Assembly: GCF_024323335.1 (NCBI RefSeq)
Contig: NC_066581.1
Location: 463,388,289-463,452,288, forward strand
Direction: 5' to 3'
DNA: 64,000 nt
Source: Lathyrus oleraceus
Taxonomy: Eukaryota; Streptophyta; Magnoliopsida; Fabales; Fabaceae
Part shown: one piece after another, positions 11,094-23,223 of the stretch
Position numbering within the stretch: position 1 is the stretch's first letter
Layout of the letters: the number at the start of each line of letters is the position of its first letter
Program-made: the position numbers and the translations under genes
The notes under the pieces: generated by a model
The model's database searches: none
What the model saw: only the letters and a program-made list of their open reading frames with translations
Told to the model about the DNA's origin: nothing

Positions 11094-11993
11094 GAAGAGT
11101 GTCCATGAACATACCTACCAGTTCTTTTTCAAGAAGAGGAGGTTGAACCCTAGCGGCTAGATCCCTCCAACGTTGGGTGTATTCTTTGAATGATTCATCT
11201 GGCTTCTGAACAAGGCTTTGGAGTTGAGTCCGGTTGGGATCCATGTTTGAGTTATACTGATAATGCTTCAACAAGTTCCCTCAAGGTTCGTATATGCGTG
11301 CGCTCAAGCTGCATATACCATTCCAAAGAAGCCCCACTAAGATTGTCCTGGAAAAAGTGCATTAAGAGTTTCTCTTCATCAGAATAAGCAGCCATCTTTC
11401 TGCAAAAAGCTCGGATGTGGGTCTTCGGACAGGTGATCCCTTGATATTTTTCAAAGTTTGGAACCTTGAACTTTGGAGGAATTTTCATGCCTTGCACTAG
11501 GCACATGTCTGAAACATCTAACCCAAAAGTATCGGGACCTTCTATCGCCTTTAGTTTGTCCTCCATCATACGAAATATTCGTTCGAGGTCAACAGGAGAA
11601 GGACCAAAAGCATCATATACTGAATCGGCCCTTGTAGTGAAGAAGGCATCCTAATGATAGTCAATCTCAGGTTGAGCTCTCCCATTGATAGGGATGTTGA
11701 ATGTTGGAGCAACATTTTGATACACTAGGACTTTCTCGGGAGGTGGTTGAGTTATGACAGGTGTACCAGCTCCTTCCCGGGGATTCACTAGTATTGTCAC
11801 AACAACAGGGTTGGCAGCGACAACTCTCATTTTTGCCTGACGCATCTCCTCTTGTCCTCTAGCCAAAGCTTGGATGGCTTTAACAAGTTGACCCATCTGG
11901 GCTTTCATAGTGGTCATATCTTCCCTCATAACAGCTTGATTCTACTCCAACTGATCCATGAGAAGATTCTGATTACTGCGCGCGTTGTATGAA
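11094..11993 (-). pseudogene. gag: Ogre/Tat gag, N-terminal half (element A)
   Basis: The minus-strand frame is homologous to the N-terminal gag of the complete element (57300-58254). It has a coiled-coil-like start rich in M, Q and E, the 'GLDVSDMCLVQGMKIPPKFK' segment, 'FFQDNLSGASLEWYM' and 'SFKEYTQRWRDLAARVQPP'. Stops lie at about 11940 and at 11651-11653 (both TAG), and a frameshift lies near 11255-11270. It is interrupted at 11094 by the Sirevirus and continues at 2019. The Q in 'FFQDNLSGAS' is useful, because the complete element E carries a TAG at the matching codon. Confidence 0.88.
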
Positions 11994-12702
11994 TGTGGAG
12001 AAGTCAGTTTGACCGTAGTAGGTTTTGGACAAAGGCCAAACAATAGTGAGCTTTCTTGAGTAGGTCTGATGAAATGCAATTATGAATGCAACATGTTTTT
12101 ATGTTCCCAAAGGAATGCATATGTTGAATGATGTGATGAAATGGCATGCAACATCATGGATCCAAGGGTTCCATGTCCCCTCACAAGGTTAGTATTAAGA
12201 CTTATAAAGATGCTTAGATTAACGGATCATGAGGCAAAAGTATCGTTATCGCCACAAGACAACTTGTGAGTTAATAATACCCTCAGGATGATCTCCTCTA
12301 AGTGGGGTTTCCCTAAACTTTGAAAGCCATGGTTTGTCTAAGGTCCTTGGAGTCATGGACTCTCTTTGGAAGAATGGCTGTCAGCGCGAACGTGACTCAC
12401 GTGCCAGAAAAAATCCAAAAAGAATCTATTCCAAGTGGAATGTTCGTGTCTCCCTCTCAAGATAACTACGTCTGATAGGTCAACACGAAGTCCCTCCTAT
12501 CTTATGTATACTCTCTAAGCCTGTGTATTGGGCTTTTCACTCAAATAGTAGATCCAATCCCACAATATCGCAACGAGATATATATAACAGGAATATACAT
12601 ATAACAATAATGGATAAATAAAACAAGTAATAACAAAGATAAACATCCAAGGAAAAGGATACAGGAAAGCTAGGCTTGACTCGCTTATGGGAACTCCATA
12701 TT
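11994..12702 (-). other. Leader (5' UTR) of Ogre-like element A
   Basis: Lies between gag and the PBS. No coding frame is recognised, and no Ogre-type ORF1 is visible. Confidence 0.6.
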
Positions 12703-12721
12703 ATCCCCAGTAGAGTCACCA
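12703..12721 (-). other. Primer binding site of element A
   Basis: The sense strand reads TGGTGACTCTACTGGGGAT, 2 nt from the LTR. It differs at two positions from the site of element E. It is compatible with the tRNA-Arg primer known for Ogre elements, though I have not aligned it to a tRNA gene. Confidence 0.75.
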
Positions 12722-12881
12722 GCTGAGGCGCCGCGAAAAATACAGAGTCGCCACCGGATTTTATTTATTCCAAAGGAAAGGGAAAATAGAGATAAAACCC
12801 CAAATGAGATAAATGGTCTCGCAACCAGGAGTGGATTCGGAAGTCGGTTATGTAAGGGGAAGGTATTAACACCCCTCACAT

Positions 12882-12897
12882 CCATGGTACTCCATGG
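12882..12897 (-). repeat. GTACTC-loop hairpin, copy in element A
   Basis: CCATG-GTACTC-CATGG, a 5 bp perfect stem. Equivalent hairpins with other stem sequences sit in the LTRs at 25887, 42678, 43608 and 59448. Confidence 0.75.
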
Positions 12898-13035
12898 GAA
12901 CCACTTGCTCGTATCAAATGCGTATGGATGTTTATTTATCTGTAAGTTGCTTGCTATCGGGAATGAGATGAAAGAATAAGGTGGGGAGAAAATAAGATTT
13001 AATTTAGTGTGCTCGCCAAGGATTTGGGCCCTCGT

Positions 13036-13087
13036 GCCTACGTATCCCCATATATGCAATAGGGGAGTCAGAGCTTCGTAGTTCGGC
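13036..13087 (-). repeat. TACGTA two-hairpin module, copy in element A
   Basis: GCCTACGTA, then inner stem TCCCC/GGGGA (13045-13049 with 13062-13066), then GTCAGAG and CGTAGTTCGGC. The outer CTACG/CGTAG pairs as well. See the related modules at 26024, 42838, 42923, 43744, 43830 and 44075. Confidence 0.7.
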
Positions 13088-16000
13088 TAAAAAATGGAGT
13101 ACTTGTTTGGTTGCTTTTACTGAGCAGTATTGACGTTCGCGTGCTACTGTTCACTTGCTTGTATACTCTATCATGGGAGCGAAAAGTATTCGCTTGTTTG
13201 CGGTAAAATGGAAACGATTGGTTCGCACTCTAGCAGTTAAACATTACTTGCTCGCACATGAAGGCTTAAGCATCATTCACGATAGAACGGAAGTAACACA
13301 TTCTTATTGAAAGGTTTTGAATAGAGTGCACTAAGGCAAAAGCTGATTTGATTTGTAAGGTTTGATTTTATGTACGAAGACAAGCATCAGACCCTTGGCT
13401 AGATACAGTCAACGGTCCAAGAACTCAAGAGTTGAGAGGACAATGTTGTCCTAACCACTCTTTTTCATCCAAAAAAGAGATTTGAATTGTGAAGAGAGTT
13501 TGGCAAGTCTAATCATTGTAACTTAGAGGGTGACAAGTATCTGACCATTGACTAAGTACGGTCAACGATCAGAGTACTTGGGAATCGAGAGGACCATGAA
13601 GTCCTAACTACTCTTTTTCTTCCTCATATCACCTAGATCTAACTTGTTTGAATCATTAGATGTTTTAAGGGGGAAGGTCAAGTGTCGGGTCCTCAGGTTA
13701 GGTACGACCGACAACCCAAGTACTTGAATGTTGTATACAAACACGTACACCCCATTTGGCATTCCAATTTGTTATGAAAATGGTTTTGAAAAATGTACTT
13801 GACGTTGGATCAAGTATTAAATTTCTTATGAAAAGTGTTAGTGAAGAATGGAGGTGAGAGGTAGAATAAGGTTGAGAAGAGAACGGAGAAGAGATGATAG
13901 AATGGGTTTGAGAAAGGAATGGAGAAGAGATGATAGAATGGATCATGGAGTGGATGGAGGATATTTGATGTTGGATCAAATATTCACGTTGCAATGGTGT
14001 GAGCTTTATTCGGAGAACAACTTGACATTGAATCAAGTACCTTTTGTTTCTTTTGAAATGCTTTGTTTATCATTTTGTATTTTATCTTGATTATTAACAT
14101 GCATGGTGAACTAATTAGAAAGCAATAAATCTAAGCTATTACATGATCATGGGGTGGGAGACATTTGACCCACAATGGGGAGATGGATCCACACAGTACA
14201 ACATACATGGGAATGGAAACAATACAAGCTACAAACTATTAACTATGTACCATGCCTAAGGCATACAAGTGACATGGTAATTCAAACAATACAAGGTTAT
14301 TGAATGAGAATGAAACGGTTGGTAGCATGACTAGCTAGGAGTAAACTTGAATCTCAAAGTCAACATGTAGACACAAAATAACAGACGGGTTAGCATGAGG
14401 TTAAGTCGAATGAATGAGAATGATGCAACAATATGTAAGTACATACAATGGTTATAATCGATTCGAAAGGTAAGGGAATAATCAATGAAAAACAATCAAA
14501 GAGCTATCATATGATCATGGCAAATGAAATTAGACATGCAAAATATTCATCACCTAAATTGAAATGGGATTTTCAATTTACAATATGATTATAAACCAAC
14601 GAATCGATTAAATGGACAATTAAAGTGACTATTAATTCTAAAAGTTTAAATCTATCTAAACACGAATTAGGATTACAATTAATCAAGTGAGAAATCTAAC
14701 AATCTAAAATTAAGAATTGAATTCTAATCTACATGATCATACAAATCAAATTGAGTGGAAATCAACCTAAGGTCCGATCATGGTAAAATAAACATTAACC
14801 ATATTAATCCACACACAATCTACAAAAATGAAATACGGAGGATGGTTCTTGGAAGGTTTGTTCGCAAGTTATTAGAGACTACGGAGGATGGTTCAACGGA
14901 AGATGGTTAAGGTTGAGGGAGTTGCAAATAGTTTGGCGAAAGGTCGTGGTTGAATGGAGGGTGGATAAGGCTCTGTTGAATTTGTGTTGTCGGTTGTTAT
15001 AAGTGAGGGTGAAGAAGTTGCTGGAAATGGTTGGTGGTTCGGTTGTGCAGAAGTGGTTATCGATTAGTTGGGTTGAAGAAGTGATGGAAGATAGTTGAAA
15101 AAGGGGTTATGGAGGATGAAGTTAGTTATATGGAGGAGTTGAAAGTTGTTAGAGTTTAGAGATTTTCAGTTAGAAGTCTGTTAGGAGGTTAACTAATCGT
15201 TAGTTCTGTTACAAACCATTTTGTGGAAGTGTGCTTTTTTGCAGGTTTTTGGTCTTGTTAAAGAAAAAACGAAGGGTGGTTATTGGAGTTAATGGTGAAG
15301 TTTGGTTAGAAGGTTGCAGCGGCAGCTTTTCGGTGGTTCATGCGCTTGTGTGTATCGTTTTGCTGCAAATTTCTGTGTTCCATTTCATTTTGGAAATCCA
15401 ACTACGTTTGTACATTGCTTTTCTACTATGCAACCGTTGTTGTACTCCCTTTTCACTTTTGCAATTTTTGGATATTAATTAAATGGGCTTATTGAAATGG
15501 CTTTTGTATTGGTTCTTAAAAGTTTAATGGATTAATTGGATATTTAATGTGGATTATGGGTTGAAATGGATTATGGGTTAAAATGGATTTTGGTTTGACA
15601 ATGGACTTAATTGGATAATCAATGTTTTAATGGATATAGACTAAAAGTTTGAATGGGCTTAAATCAAAACAAGAGTAATGGGCCTTTAAGAAGAGAAAAA
15701 AAATGGCACATAAAGAAAAAGAAGATTTTAAGACAAACGATTTACTCTAAAATTAACTCGACTTACCACAATTCGACTTACAAATAAACTTCTAAAAATC
15801 AATGGCAAAAGACGGTGAAATAATTTCTAAAGCTAATCCGAATTTCGAAAAGTCAAATCGAACTTCCAAACATCAATTTGAACCAAAATTAATTCGAACA
15901 AAAATCCATTCGAACTTCGTTGAACTAATTTGAAATCAAAAATCAGTTTGAAACTAAGACCACAATGCCCCAAAATCGAGCAATTTACCAAGCACGTGAA

Positions 16001-16274
16001 AGCATTCGCCAATAGTATACGCCAATGGATTAGGGCCCGATGAATTGATCCTCTTCAAATTGTAGACGAACCAAAGTATCCATCGGAAATAAGTACAAGC
16101 CATGAATTCAAGTCACGTGTCTCCTTGTGTTGAACCATGCTTATGCAGATGAAATGAATGCTTACCAGGATATGAGAACGCTTAGGGTTATTGACCTAGA
16201 TGAATTTGTGAAGGGTAGGGTGAATTTTGGAGTATGCTCACTCTCAGCTGGATTTTCTGAAGAATGACTGATTA

Positions 16275-18077
16275 TCATTGCTTCATGCAGACGAATTTTG
16301 GATTCTGATTCAAACTTTCTAAGAATCTTACTAATGTTGGGAGAGGGTTTTTTGTTGGTTTCGGGTAGCTAATAGAGAGGTCAATTTTTGTTTCATCATG
16401 GTCAGGACCAAAAACTGATGAAAATGAGCGAATAGTGATATGAGGTAATTTAGGGTCAAATAAGACTGGTTCAAGTTCGTAGTTGAACATACCCTCTAGA
16501 GTTCCTTTAGACACATGGTCGTTAGAAACTCTTGAAGGGGATGTTTTGGGGGTTGTTCTATTTGGATTTTCTGTTTGGGGAGCATAGACAAATGGTGGTG
16601 GAGTGGGTGAAGTTTGTAACTGTGAAGGAGATGTTGGTGATGGTATCTGTTGATGTGACAAAGTTTGAGAAAATTGAGAAGTTTCTGAAATAGGTTTTAT
16701 AATGGATGTTTTAGGAGGTTGTGGAAGTAAGATTGGTTTAAATATTTGGGAAATGATTGGAATGGGTTGAGAAGTGGGAGGAGGCTGGCTTGGTAAGATC
16801 CTTTCGGAAACTACAGAATCAGAAACAAAAGAAGTGACAGCTTCATGAAGCTTACCAGAAGCAGTGTCAGAAGCTCTTGAAGAGTGTTGGACAACTCCAG
16901 ATGTATCCTTCAGAAGTATGGCTTCCTGGCACTCACTAAGAGACACCTCATCTTCATCCAGAAGAACAACAACTTTCTTCTTCTTCTTTTGAGGCCTTGA
17001 AGATCCTTCTCCTCTAGATTCCTTATTCCTTTTCCCATGAACATCTGGATATGTTTCAGGTAGATTGAAAGGATCCACTAATGGATCAATTCCATCCTTC
17101 TCACAACTTTTCAGATAGTATTGTAGAACCTCTAGAGGATCAATCTTAGTGAATATTGGGAAGTTATCTACTGGAGTTCTCATTCCATCGATATCATCCT
17201 TTGAGGGAATGAAATATGGTCGTACAACCTTAGAAATGAGACCCATGCTCTTGAGATTCTTCCACCAGAATATTTTTCCAGCATCCTTCACAAGTTTATC
17301 GGTCATGCCACTGACCAGAAGGTCATCTACCACACCATTCTAAAAAAGAATGTCAGAAATGAGCCTTCCATTGGGGATGAACTTTCTTTTGTTCTTCTTC
17401 AAAGATCCACCGGTTCTGGATTCTCTGGTAGAATCCATCATGAACTTGAACAAGATAGAGGAAAGTCCTAGCTTGAGACCCTTCTCCAGAAAGAATAGTA
17501 TGAACTTCTGACGTGTGTTTACATAGTCAGAATTATTAGGGCTAGGCATGTGATGAATCCAACCAAGAATGATTTTGAATCATACTCTTAGGTTGTTTGT
17601 CAAACCCTTAACACTAGGACCTTTATCATCCTCAAGATTGGTTCCAATGTTGAAGATGGCAGAAGTGATAGTAGCTTCTCTCTAAGCATTGATCTTAGCA
17701 CTATGAATCCTTTTACCTTTTCCATTATGAGATATTAAGTCAACAATGGATTTCTCAATAATGACAATTTTCCTGTTCATGACATAGGAAGTTATTGTCT
17801 CCTTTTCTGCAGTTGCATGCACCCAAAATTGCTTCACCAAAACTGGGTACACAGGGCCAGTTAGTCTCTCAAAGAAAGTCTTTCATCGTTGTAGTTCCAA
17901 AGTTTCATAGAAGTCAAACCCATTGTCTTTCAAATTCTTGAAATCCATAATTGTTTCATAAAGCACCATTAATTCACTCATAGGAGTGTGTAGAGTCAAC
18001 TTAGGGATCCCTTCCAAGACAAGATGGTTTTCATCAGCCTTTGAGCGACTGGGAGAGAGTTGTTGTTGAATATCCAT
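16275..18077 (-). pseudogene. Env-like protein of Sirevirus B (decayed, 3' end missing)
   Basis: It lies downstream of pol, the place of the extra 'envelope-like' ORF in some legume Sireviruses. The frame starts at the ATG at 18077 in a good plant context (ACAATGG). It continues through four in-frame stops (17883-17885, about 17684, about 17582 and about 17341), all TGA or TAG explicable by C-to-T or G-to-A changes. The N-terminal half has 'FFERLTGPVYPVLVKQFWVHA', similar in style to plant 'putative transposon protein' and envelope-like annotations. The C-terminal half is K-rich (PQKKKKKVVVLLDEDE), then a long P/S/T-rich segment. No signal peptide or membrane segment is evident, so a true envelope function is not supported. 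The frame is cut at 16275; the matching C-terminal part of a second copy is at 25407-25672. Confidence 0.7.
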
Positions 18078-18583
18078 TGTTGAAAATGAAGGAGAGGGTG
18101 AGCAGTTGCAGAGAGAGGTGTTTTAGTTTGAAATAAGAAAGTGTGGGAATATTGTGCGTGTAGTGTGAAAATATGAGTGAAGTGGGTTTATATAAAAAAA
18201 ATCGCAATGATGACAAGGTAAAAATATGCAGTAATAGGGGGAAGCGTAACAATTTTTAACCTAATTCCAAGAATTTCTAAGCCCAATGTGTCACGCTTTC
18301 ATCACGCATGCTCATAAACTGGGACAGTTGTCACCACTTAAAACCACATTAAATCAAACGATATGACAACCATTTAATACAATGACTGTTCAGAATCAGG
18401 AAGAAAAATCGATAAGATTGCTTATGATCAGAACCTCTCTGATACAAGAAACTTCCTTACTTCAGAAAGCTCATGTTTCAGAGTCAATAAAAAATATTCT
18501 CATAATCTAATCTAGAGTTCTGAAGATTTAAACATTCTGAATTACATATTTTCATTCTGGACATAAATCCATAAATAAATTTT
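18078..18583 (-). promoter_or_regulatory. Promoter-like spacer between pol and env-like ORF
   Basis: The minus strand carries TATATAAA at 18187-18194. A C/T-rich untranslated stretch with 'CACCTCTCTCTGC' follows, then ATG at 18077. A TATA box about 110 nt before an ATG with a pyrimidine-rich leader is the layout of an ordinary plant RNA polymerase II promoter. Inference: the env-like ORF may have been transcribed separately. No transcript data are available. Confidence 0.45.
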
Positions 18584-19700
18584 TCAGAATGAAAATGAAT
18601 CTATCTTCAGCAAAGGGTTTTGTAAAGATATCAGCGCATTGATGGTCTGTATCAACAAATTTAGATGAAAAATTCCCTTCTGAACATAGTCACGTAAAAA
18701 GTGATGTTTAATTTCAATATGCTTAGCCCTAGAATGCAAGATAGGATTCTTAGATAAACAAATAGCAGAATTATTATCATAGAGAATATGAATGTTACTC
18801 TTAGATATCTGATAATCTTCCAGTTGACTCTTCATCCAGAGTATTTGAGTGTTGCATCCAGAAGCTGTAATATATTCAGCTTCAGCTGTTGAAAGAGCAA
18901 TTGTTGACTGTCTATTCCTGGACCATGAGATCAGATTATCTCCCAGAAATTGACAACTTTCAGAAGTACTTTTCCTTTCTATTTTGTCTCCAACATAGTT
19001 CGCATCACAATAGCCTATTAATTTGTATTCACTTGATTTTCTATAAAACAAACCAAGGTTAGTAGTACCTTTCAGATACCTACAGATTCTCTTAACGACA
19101 CTTAAGTGAGTTTCTCTAGGATATGATTGGAAGTGGGCACATGAGCAGACACTGAATAAGATATCAGGTCTAGAAATGGCTAGATAAAGGAGAGAGTTAA
19201 TCATACCTCTGAATAGCTTCTGATTTACCTTACTGCTTACCTCTTCTTTCTCTTGAATACATGTAGGATGCATTGGAGTCTTTGCTTGCTTGCATTCTGA
19301 TAAGTTAAACTTATTCAAAAGTTCCTTTGTATATTTTGTTTGATGAATGTTTGTTCCTTCTGAATGTTGATCAATTTGGATTCCCAAAAAGACTTGAGTT
19401 CTACCATCAGACTCATTTCAAATTCTGCTTGCACTGGCTTAGCAAAATCCTGGCAACTGGAGCAAAAGTTTCTGTATAGTCTAGACCCTAGTGCTGACTA
19501 TAACCTTGTGTTACTAGTCGAAACTTGTTTCTGAAAACCTTGCTCTTCTCATTGAGCTTGTTTCTAAATACCCATCTGGTTCCAATGACATGGAAGCCTT
19601 TTGGTTTCTGAATAAGATCCCAAATGTCATTTCTAGTGAATTGATTCAATTCCTCTTGCATAGCCATAATCCATTCAATATCCATAAGATCTTCATCAAT
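18584..19700 (-). pseudogene. pol: Sirevirus B pol, RT and RNase H fragments
   Basis: Two open pieces carry copia homology: 19685-19488 ('[16 protein letters not shown]', 'VIGTRWVFRNKLNEK') and 19387-18584 ('LLYLAISRPDILFSVC', '[16 protein letters not shown]', 'RAKHIEIKHHFLRDYV'). The centre of RT, including the YVDD motif, is missing between them (19388-19487 holds too little sequence). A frameshift near 18660 garbles the C-terminal tail. Not functional. Confidence 0.88.
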
Positions 19701-20867
19701 AGATGTGGGTTCTATCAGAGATACTAAACCTAGAAGAGTCTCTTCAGAAGGTTTGAATGAAGATCTAGTTCTGATTGGAGCATTTTTATCTCCGAGAATC
19801 AGTTCTTCAGAATGAGGGGTTCTTGATCTACTCTTCTTCTGATGAGTCGGACCAATGACAACTTCTGGTTGAGTCGTATATGAGTCGTTTTCTTCAAATT
19901 CTTTAGCTTTGCCTTTTGAGTCTTTTTCTCCAAAATCAGTATCCTTAGATTCTAAAAGATTGATCTACAAATCTGCAAATTTCATAACTAGCTTTGACTT
20001 TTCAGGGTCAAACTTATCATTGAATCTAACATGAGTTGATTCTTCAACAATTCGTGTTTCAGTGTTAAAGATTTTGTAGCCTTTAGAACTTTCAGAATAT
20101 CCTAACAATAAACATTTTTGTGCTTTAGAATCAAACCTGCCCAAATTCTCTTTAGTTTTCAACATAAAACATTCACATCCAAAAGGGTGCAAGTAAGAAA
20201 TGTTGGGATTTCTGTTCTTCCACAATTCATAAGAAGTCTTACCCAAAATAGTTCTGATAGAAATTCTATTATGAATATAACATGTTGTGAGCTGCTTCTG
20301 CCCAGAAATGCTTAGCCATGTCAATTTCTTAGATCATGGTGCGAGCCATTTCTTGTGAAGTCATATTCTTTCTTTCTACAACTCCATTTTGCTATGGAGT
20401 TCTAGGATATGAGATATCATGGGAAATACCATTTGAATCAAAAATATTTTCAAAATTTTTATTTTCAAATTCGCCACCATGATCATTTCTGACTTTGACT
20501 ATTTGCGGTTCATTCCTGTTTGGACTAGTGAGCAGAAAGTAGAGAACACAGAATGTGACTCATCCTTGTGTTTCAAGAACTTTATCCATGTCCAACGACT
20601 ATAGTCATCAATGATGACTAATCCATACTGTTTACCATTGATGGAGGCAGTTTCCACTAGTCTAAACAAATTAATGTGCAGAAGGTCTAACAGTTTAGAG
20701 GTAGAAACAATAATTTTTTCTTTGAAAGATGTTTTAGAAAATTTGCCTTTCTAACATGATTTACAAAGAGAATTTGAAGCGAACTTCAGGTTGGGTAAAC
20801 CTCTGACTAATCCAAGATTATTTAGCTGAGAAATCCTTCTCATTCTAACATGGCCCAAACGTGGGTG
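19701..20867 (-). pseudogene. pol: Sirevirus B pol, integrase remains
   Basis: The piece 20324-19965 matches the end of integrase and its C-terminal region ('SYELWKNRNPNISYLHPFGCECFML', 'LGRFDSKAQKCLLLGYSESSKGYKIFN'). From 20325 to 20760 the integrase core is readable in pieces on the minus strand with several stops, for example the reverse complement of 'gaattcgccaccatgatca' encodes the HDG-type stretch. 19701-19964 is the variable linker before RT. Confidence 0.8.
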
Positions 20868-21310
20868 TCATACCCATTGCTCCTCGTTAACAGACATTAG
20901 ACATTTTACATTTTGATCCTCAAGATCAAAAAGTCTGATTTTGTAAATTTTGTTCTCTCTCTTTCCATTAAAAAGGAATGTACCATCTTTCTGAGTAACA
21001 ACCTTACAAGGCTTTTTATTAAAGATGATATCATAACCATTGTCACTAATTTGACTAATAGACAATAGGTTATGCATCGGGCCACCAACTAAAAGAACAT
21101 TAGTAATAGAAGGAAGTTTATGATTACCAATAGTTCTAGAGCCAATGATCTTTCCTTTTTGGTTACCTCCAAAACCAACGAAGCCTCCAGGCTTAAGTTC
21201 CAAACCTTGGAACATAGACCTTCTGCACGTCATGTGTTGCGAGCATCCATTGTCCAGGTACCATGACTGGTGTTTCAGCTGAGCTGTTAAGGATGTCTTC
21301 AACATAAATT
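20868..21310 (-). pseudogene. pol: Sirevirus B pol, protease region
   Basis: A frame of 145 codons with the copia protease active-site region 'WYLDNGCSQHMTC' (D-N-G in place of D-S-G) and 'GFGGNQKGKIIGSRTIGN', 'HNLLSISQISDNGYD'. It ends at the start of the GAG-pre-integrase segment. Stops before and after separate it from gag and integrase. Confidence 0.85.
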
Positions 21311-23128
21311 ATTTTATCCTTAGGTACCCACTTTCTAGGTCCTCTCTTGTTAGTTTACCCAGAGTTTCTTACAACTTTGGGTCTTTTAGTAGAAGGATAA
21401 TCATGGGGAATTTGTGCATGATACTTAGGTTTCAGAATTGAGTTCTTATACTTTGTATGTTTCTGTGTCTGTGCGGAAATATCAAGCTCAGTGTCAGCAG
21501 GCACAAAATGCACATAGATAGGTTTTGGTTTTACCTTCTAACTTTCGTCATGTTTTATAGTTTCTGTACAACCTATACCTTTATTTCCATTTCTGATAAC
21601 TCCATAGATCAGAGAAGCCATTTTGCTTTCATCTATGCTTTTAGCTAGAAAGTACTAGAATGCTCTGTCATATCTAATGACGCAATCAATACCAGAAGCT
21701 TCTGAAACTATTTCCTCATCTACTTTTGAAAATTTTCTTTTCAAAGAAGAGTTATATTAATTTCTAAAGAAAATACTTTTTTCATTTAGAGCGGAAATAT
21801 CCTTCTCAAGCTCACAGTGAGTTTCAGAAGCAACTACTTGGACTTGTTCAAGGTCCTTGTATTTTTACTCTGAAGACTCTGGTACTTTCCCAGCATTTTA
21901 GAGAGACATGATTCAAGATCAGAACGAGATAGGTTAGAAAATACCTCTTCAGAATCGAAGTCGAATTCTGATTCTGATAATACCTTGTCTTCTGGTTCTT
22001 CAGAACCTTCGGGATCATCTGTAGTTTCCATCAATACAACATTGACTTTTTCTTCGTCAGAATCCTCTTATTTGGATTCTGAGTCATCCTTCCATATGGC
22101 CATTAACCCCTTCTTGCCTTTGGAAAAATTCTTCTTAGGCCTTATGTCCTTTTTCATCTTAGGACAATCGTTTTTGTAGTGGCCTGGCTCCTTGCACTCA
22201 AAATAGATAACTTATTTTCTGAAACCTTGCTTCTTCTATCCAAACGAAGAATCAAAATGACCAGCAGTCCTTCTGGCTCCTCTGAACTTTCCTTTACCAT
22301 TTTGTTGGTGCTTCTAGAGTATGTTAATCTCTTTGAAATTAGAGACAACTCATCATCATCTTCTGAGTCTTCATCAAATCCTTCTGATTCTTCCTCAGCT
22401 TGATAAGCTTTTGTCTTCTCAGGCTTTGATTTTAGGGTATCATATTTACCTCTCTTCTGAGGTTCATCTTATTCGAGCTCAATCTCGTGGCTTCTTAAAG
22501 AACTAACAAGTTCTTCAAGACTGATATTGTTGAGATCCTTTGCCAACTTCAAAGCAGTTACCATATGTCTCCGTTTTTTAGGAAGACTTCTGATAATCTT
22601 CTTGACATGGTCAGTTGTAGAGTATACTTTTTCCAGAACTTTCAATCCTACAATAAGCATTTAAAACCTTGAGAACATAGTCTCAACTGTTTCATCATCT
22701 TCCATTTTGAATGCCTCGTATTTATGGATTAAGGTTAAGGCCTTTGTCTCCTTTACTTGAGCATTTCCATCATGAGTCATCCTCAGAGAGTCAAAAATGG
22801 ATTTGGCAGAATCTCTATTTATTATCTTCTTATACTCCATATAAGAGATAGTGATTAGCAATATAGTTCTGGCCTTATGATGATTTTTAATATCTTTCTT
22901 TTGTTGATCAGTCATAGCATTTCTTCCTATATTATTTCCTTCAGCATTAATTAGGTGAATGTAGCCATCGACTACAAGATCCTAGAGATCAATATCGTAA
23001 CCAAGAAAGAATATTTTTATTCTATCTTTCCAATAATAAAATTTCTCACCATCAAAGATTGGTGGTTTTGTACTGTAGTGATCTCTTTCATTATTGTTAG
23101 CAACATTAGTAGTGTACGCAGCGGCCAT
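21311..23128 (-). pseudogene. gag: Sirevirus B gag
   Basis: The ATG at 23128 starts a frame with 'PPIFDGEKFYYWKDRIKIF', followed by the capsid segments at 22915-22661 ('TDQQKKDIKNHHKART', 'DDETVETMFSRF') and 22660-22469 ('KIIRSLPKKRRHMVTAL'). At least three stops separate the pieces. The zinc knuckle near 22150-22195 has lost its first Cys (Tyr in its place) but keeps C-X4-H-X4-C. S/E/D-rich low-complexity sequence covers 21830-22400. The remainder to 21311 is the variable gag-protease linker. Confidence 0.85.
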
Positions 23129-23203
23129 TGTTTCTCACACAAACTGGATCGATACTGAACACGGTGAAGTGTTGATAATTTTTTTATCACAATCAGAAAT
23201 GGA

Positions 23204-23215
23204 GCTCTGATTCCA
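23204..23215 (-). other. Primer binding site of Sirevirus B
   Basis: The sense strand reads TGGAATCAGAGC, one mismatch from the copia initiator-Met site, 8 nt from the LTR. Confidence 0.85.
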
Positions 23216-23223
23216 ATTGAAGG

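Larger units (their letters stand above)
12724..16270 (-). repeat. 5' LTR of Ogre-like element A (probably truncated at its start)
   Basis: Begins TGAGGCGCC directly after the PBS and shares with the other Ogre LTRs the block 'gtcggttatgtaaggggaag', the GTACTC-loop hairpin (12882-12897) and the TACGTA module (13036-13087). Three diverged direct repeats of about 80-90 bp lie at 13383-13470, 13538-13617 and 13678-13725. The expected outer LTR terminus (TGTCATACC or TGTAG on the sense strand) is not seen near 16270, where Sirevirus B homology starts, so the outer end is probably lost. The ORFs in this stretch have no recognisable domain. Confidence 0.75.

Noticed and set aside
13036..13087. Possible tRNA or 5S-like gene in the conserved LTR module
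   Set aside because: No A/B boxes in correct spacing, no cloverleaf, and no match to remembered 5S sequence; better explained as an element-specific hairpin module.
15231..15482. 83-codon plus-strand ORF with hydrophobic stretch
   Set aside because: Inside the LTR of element A, no family resemblance, no promoter context.
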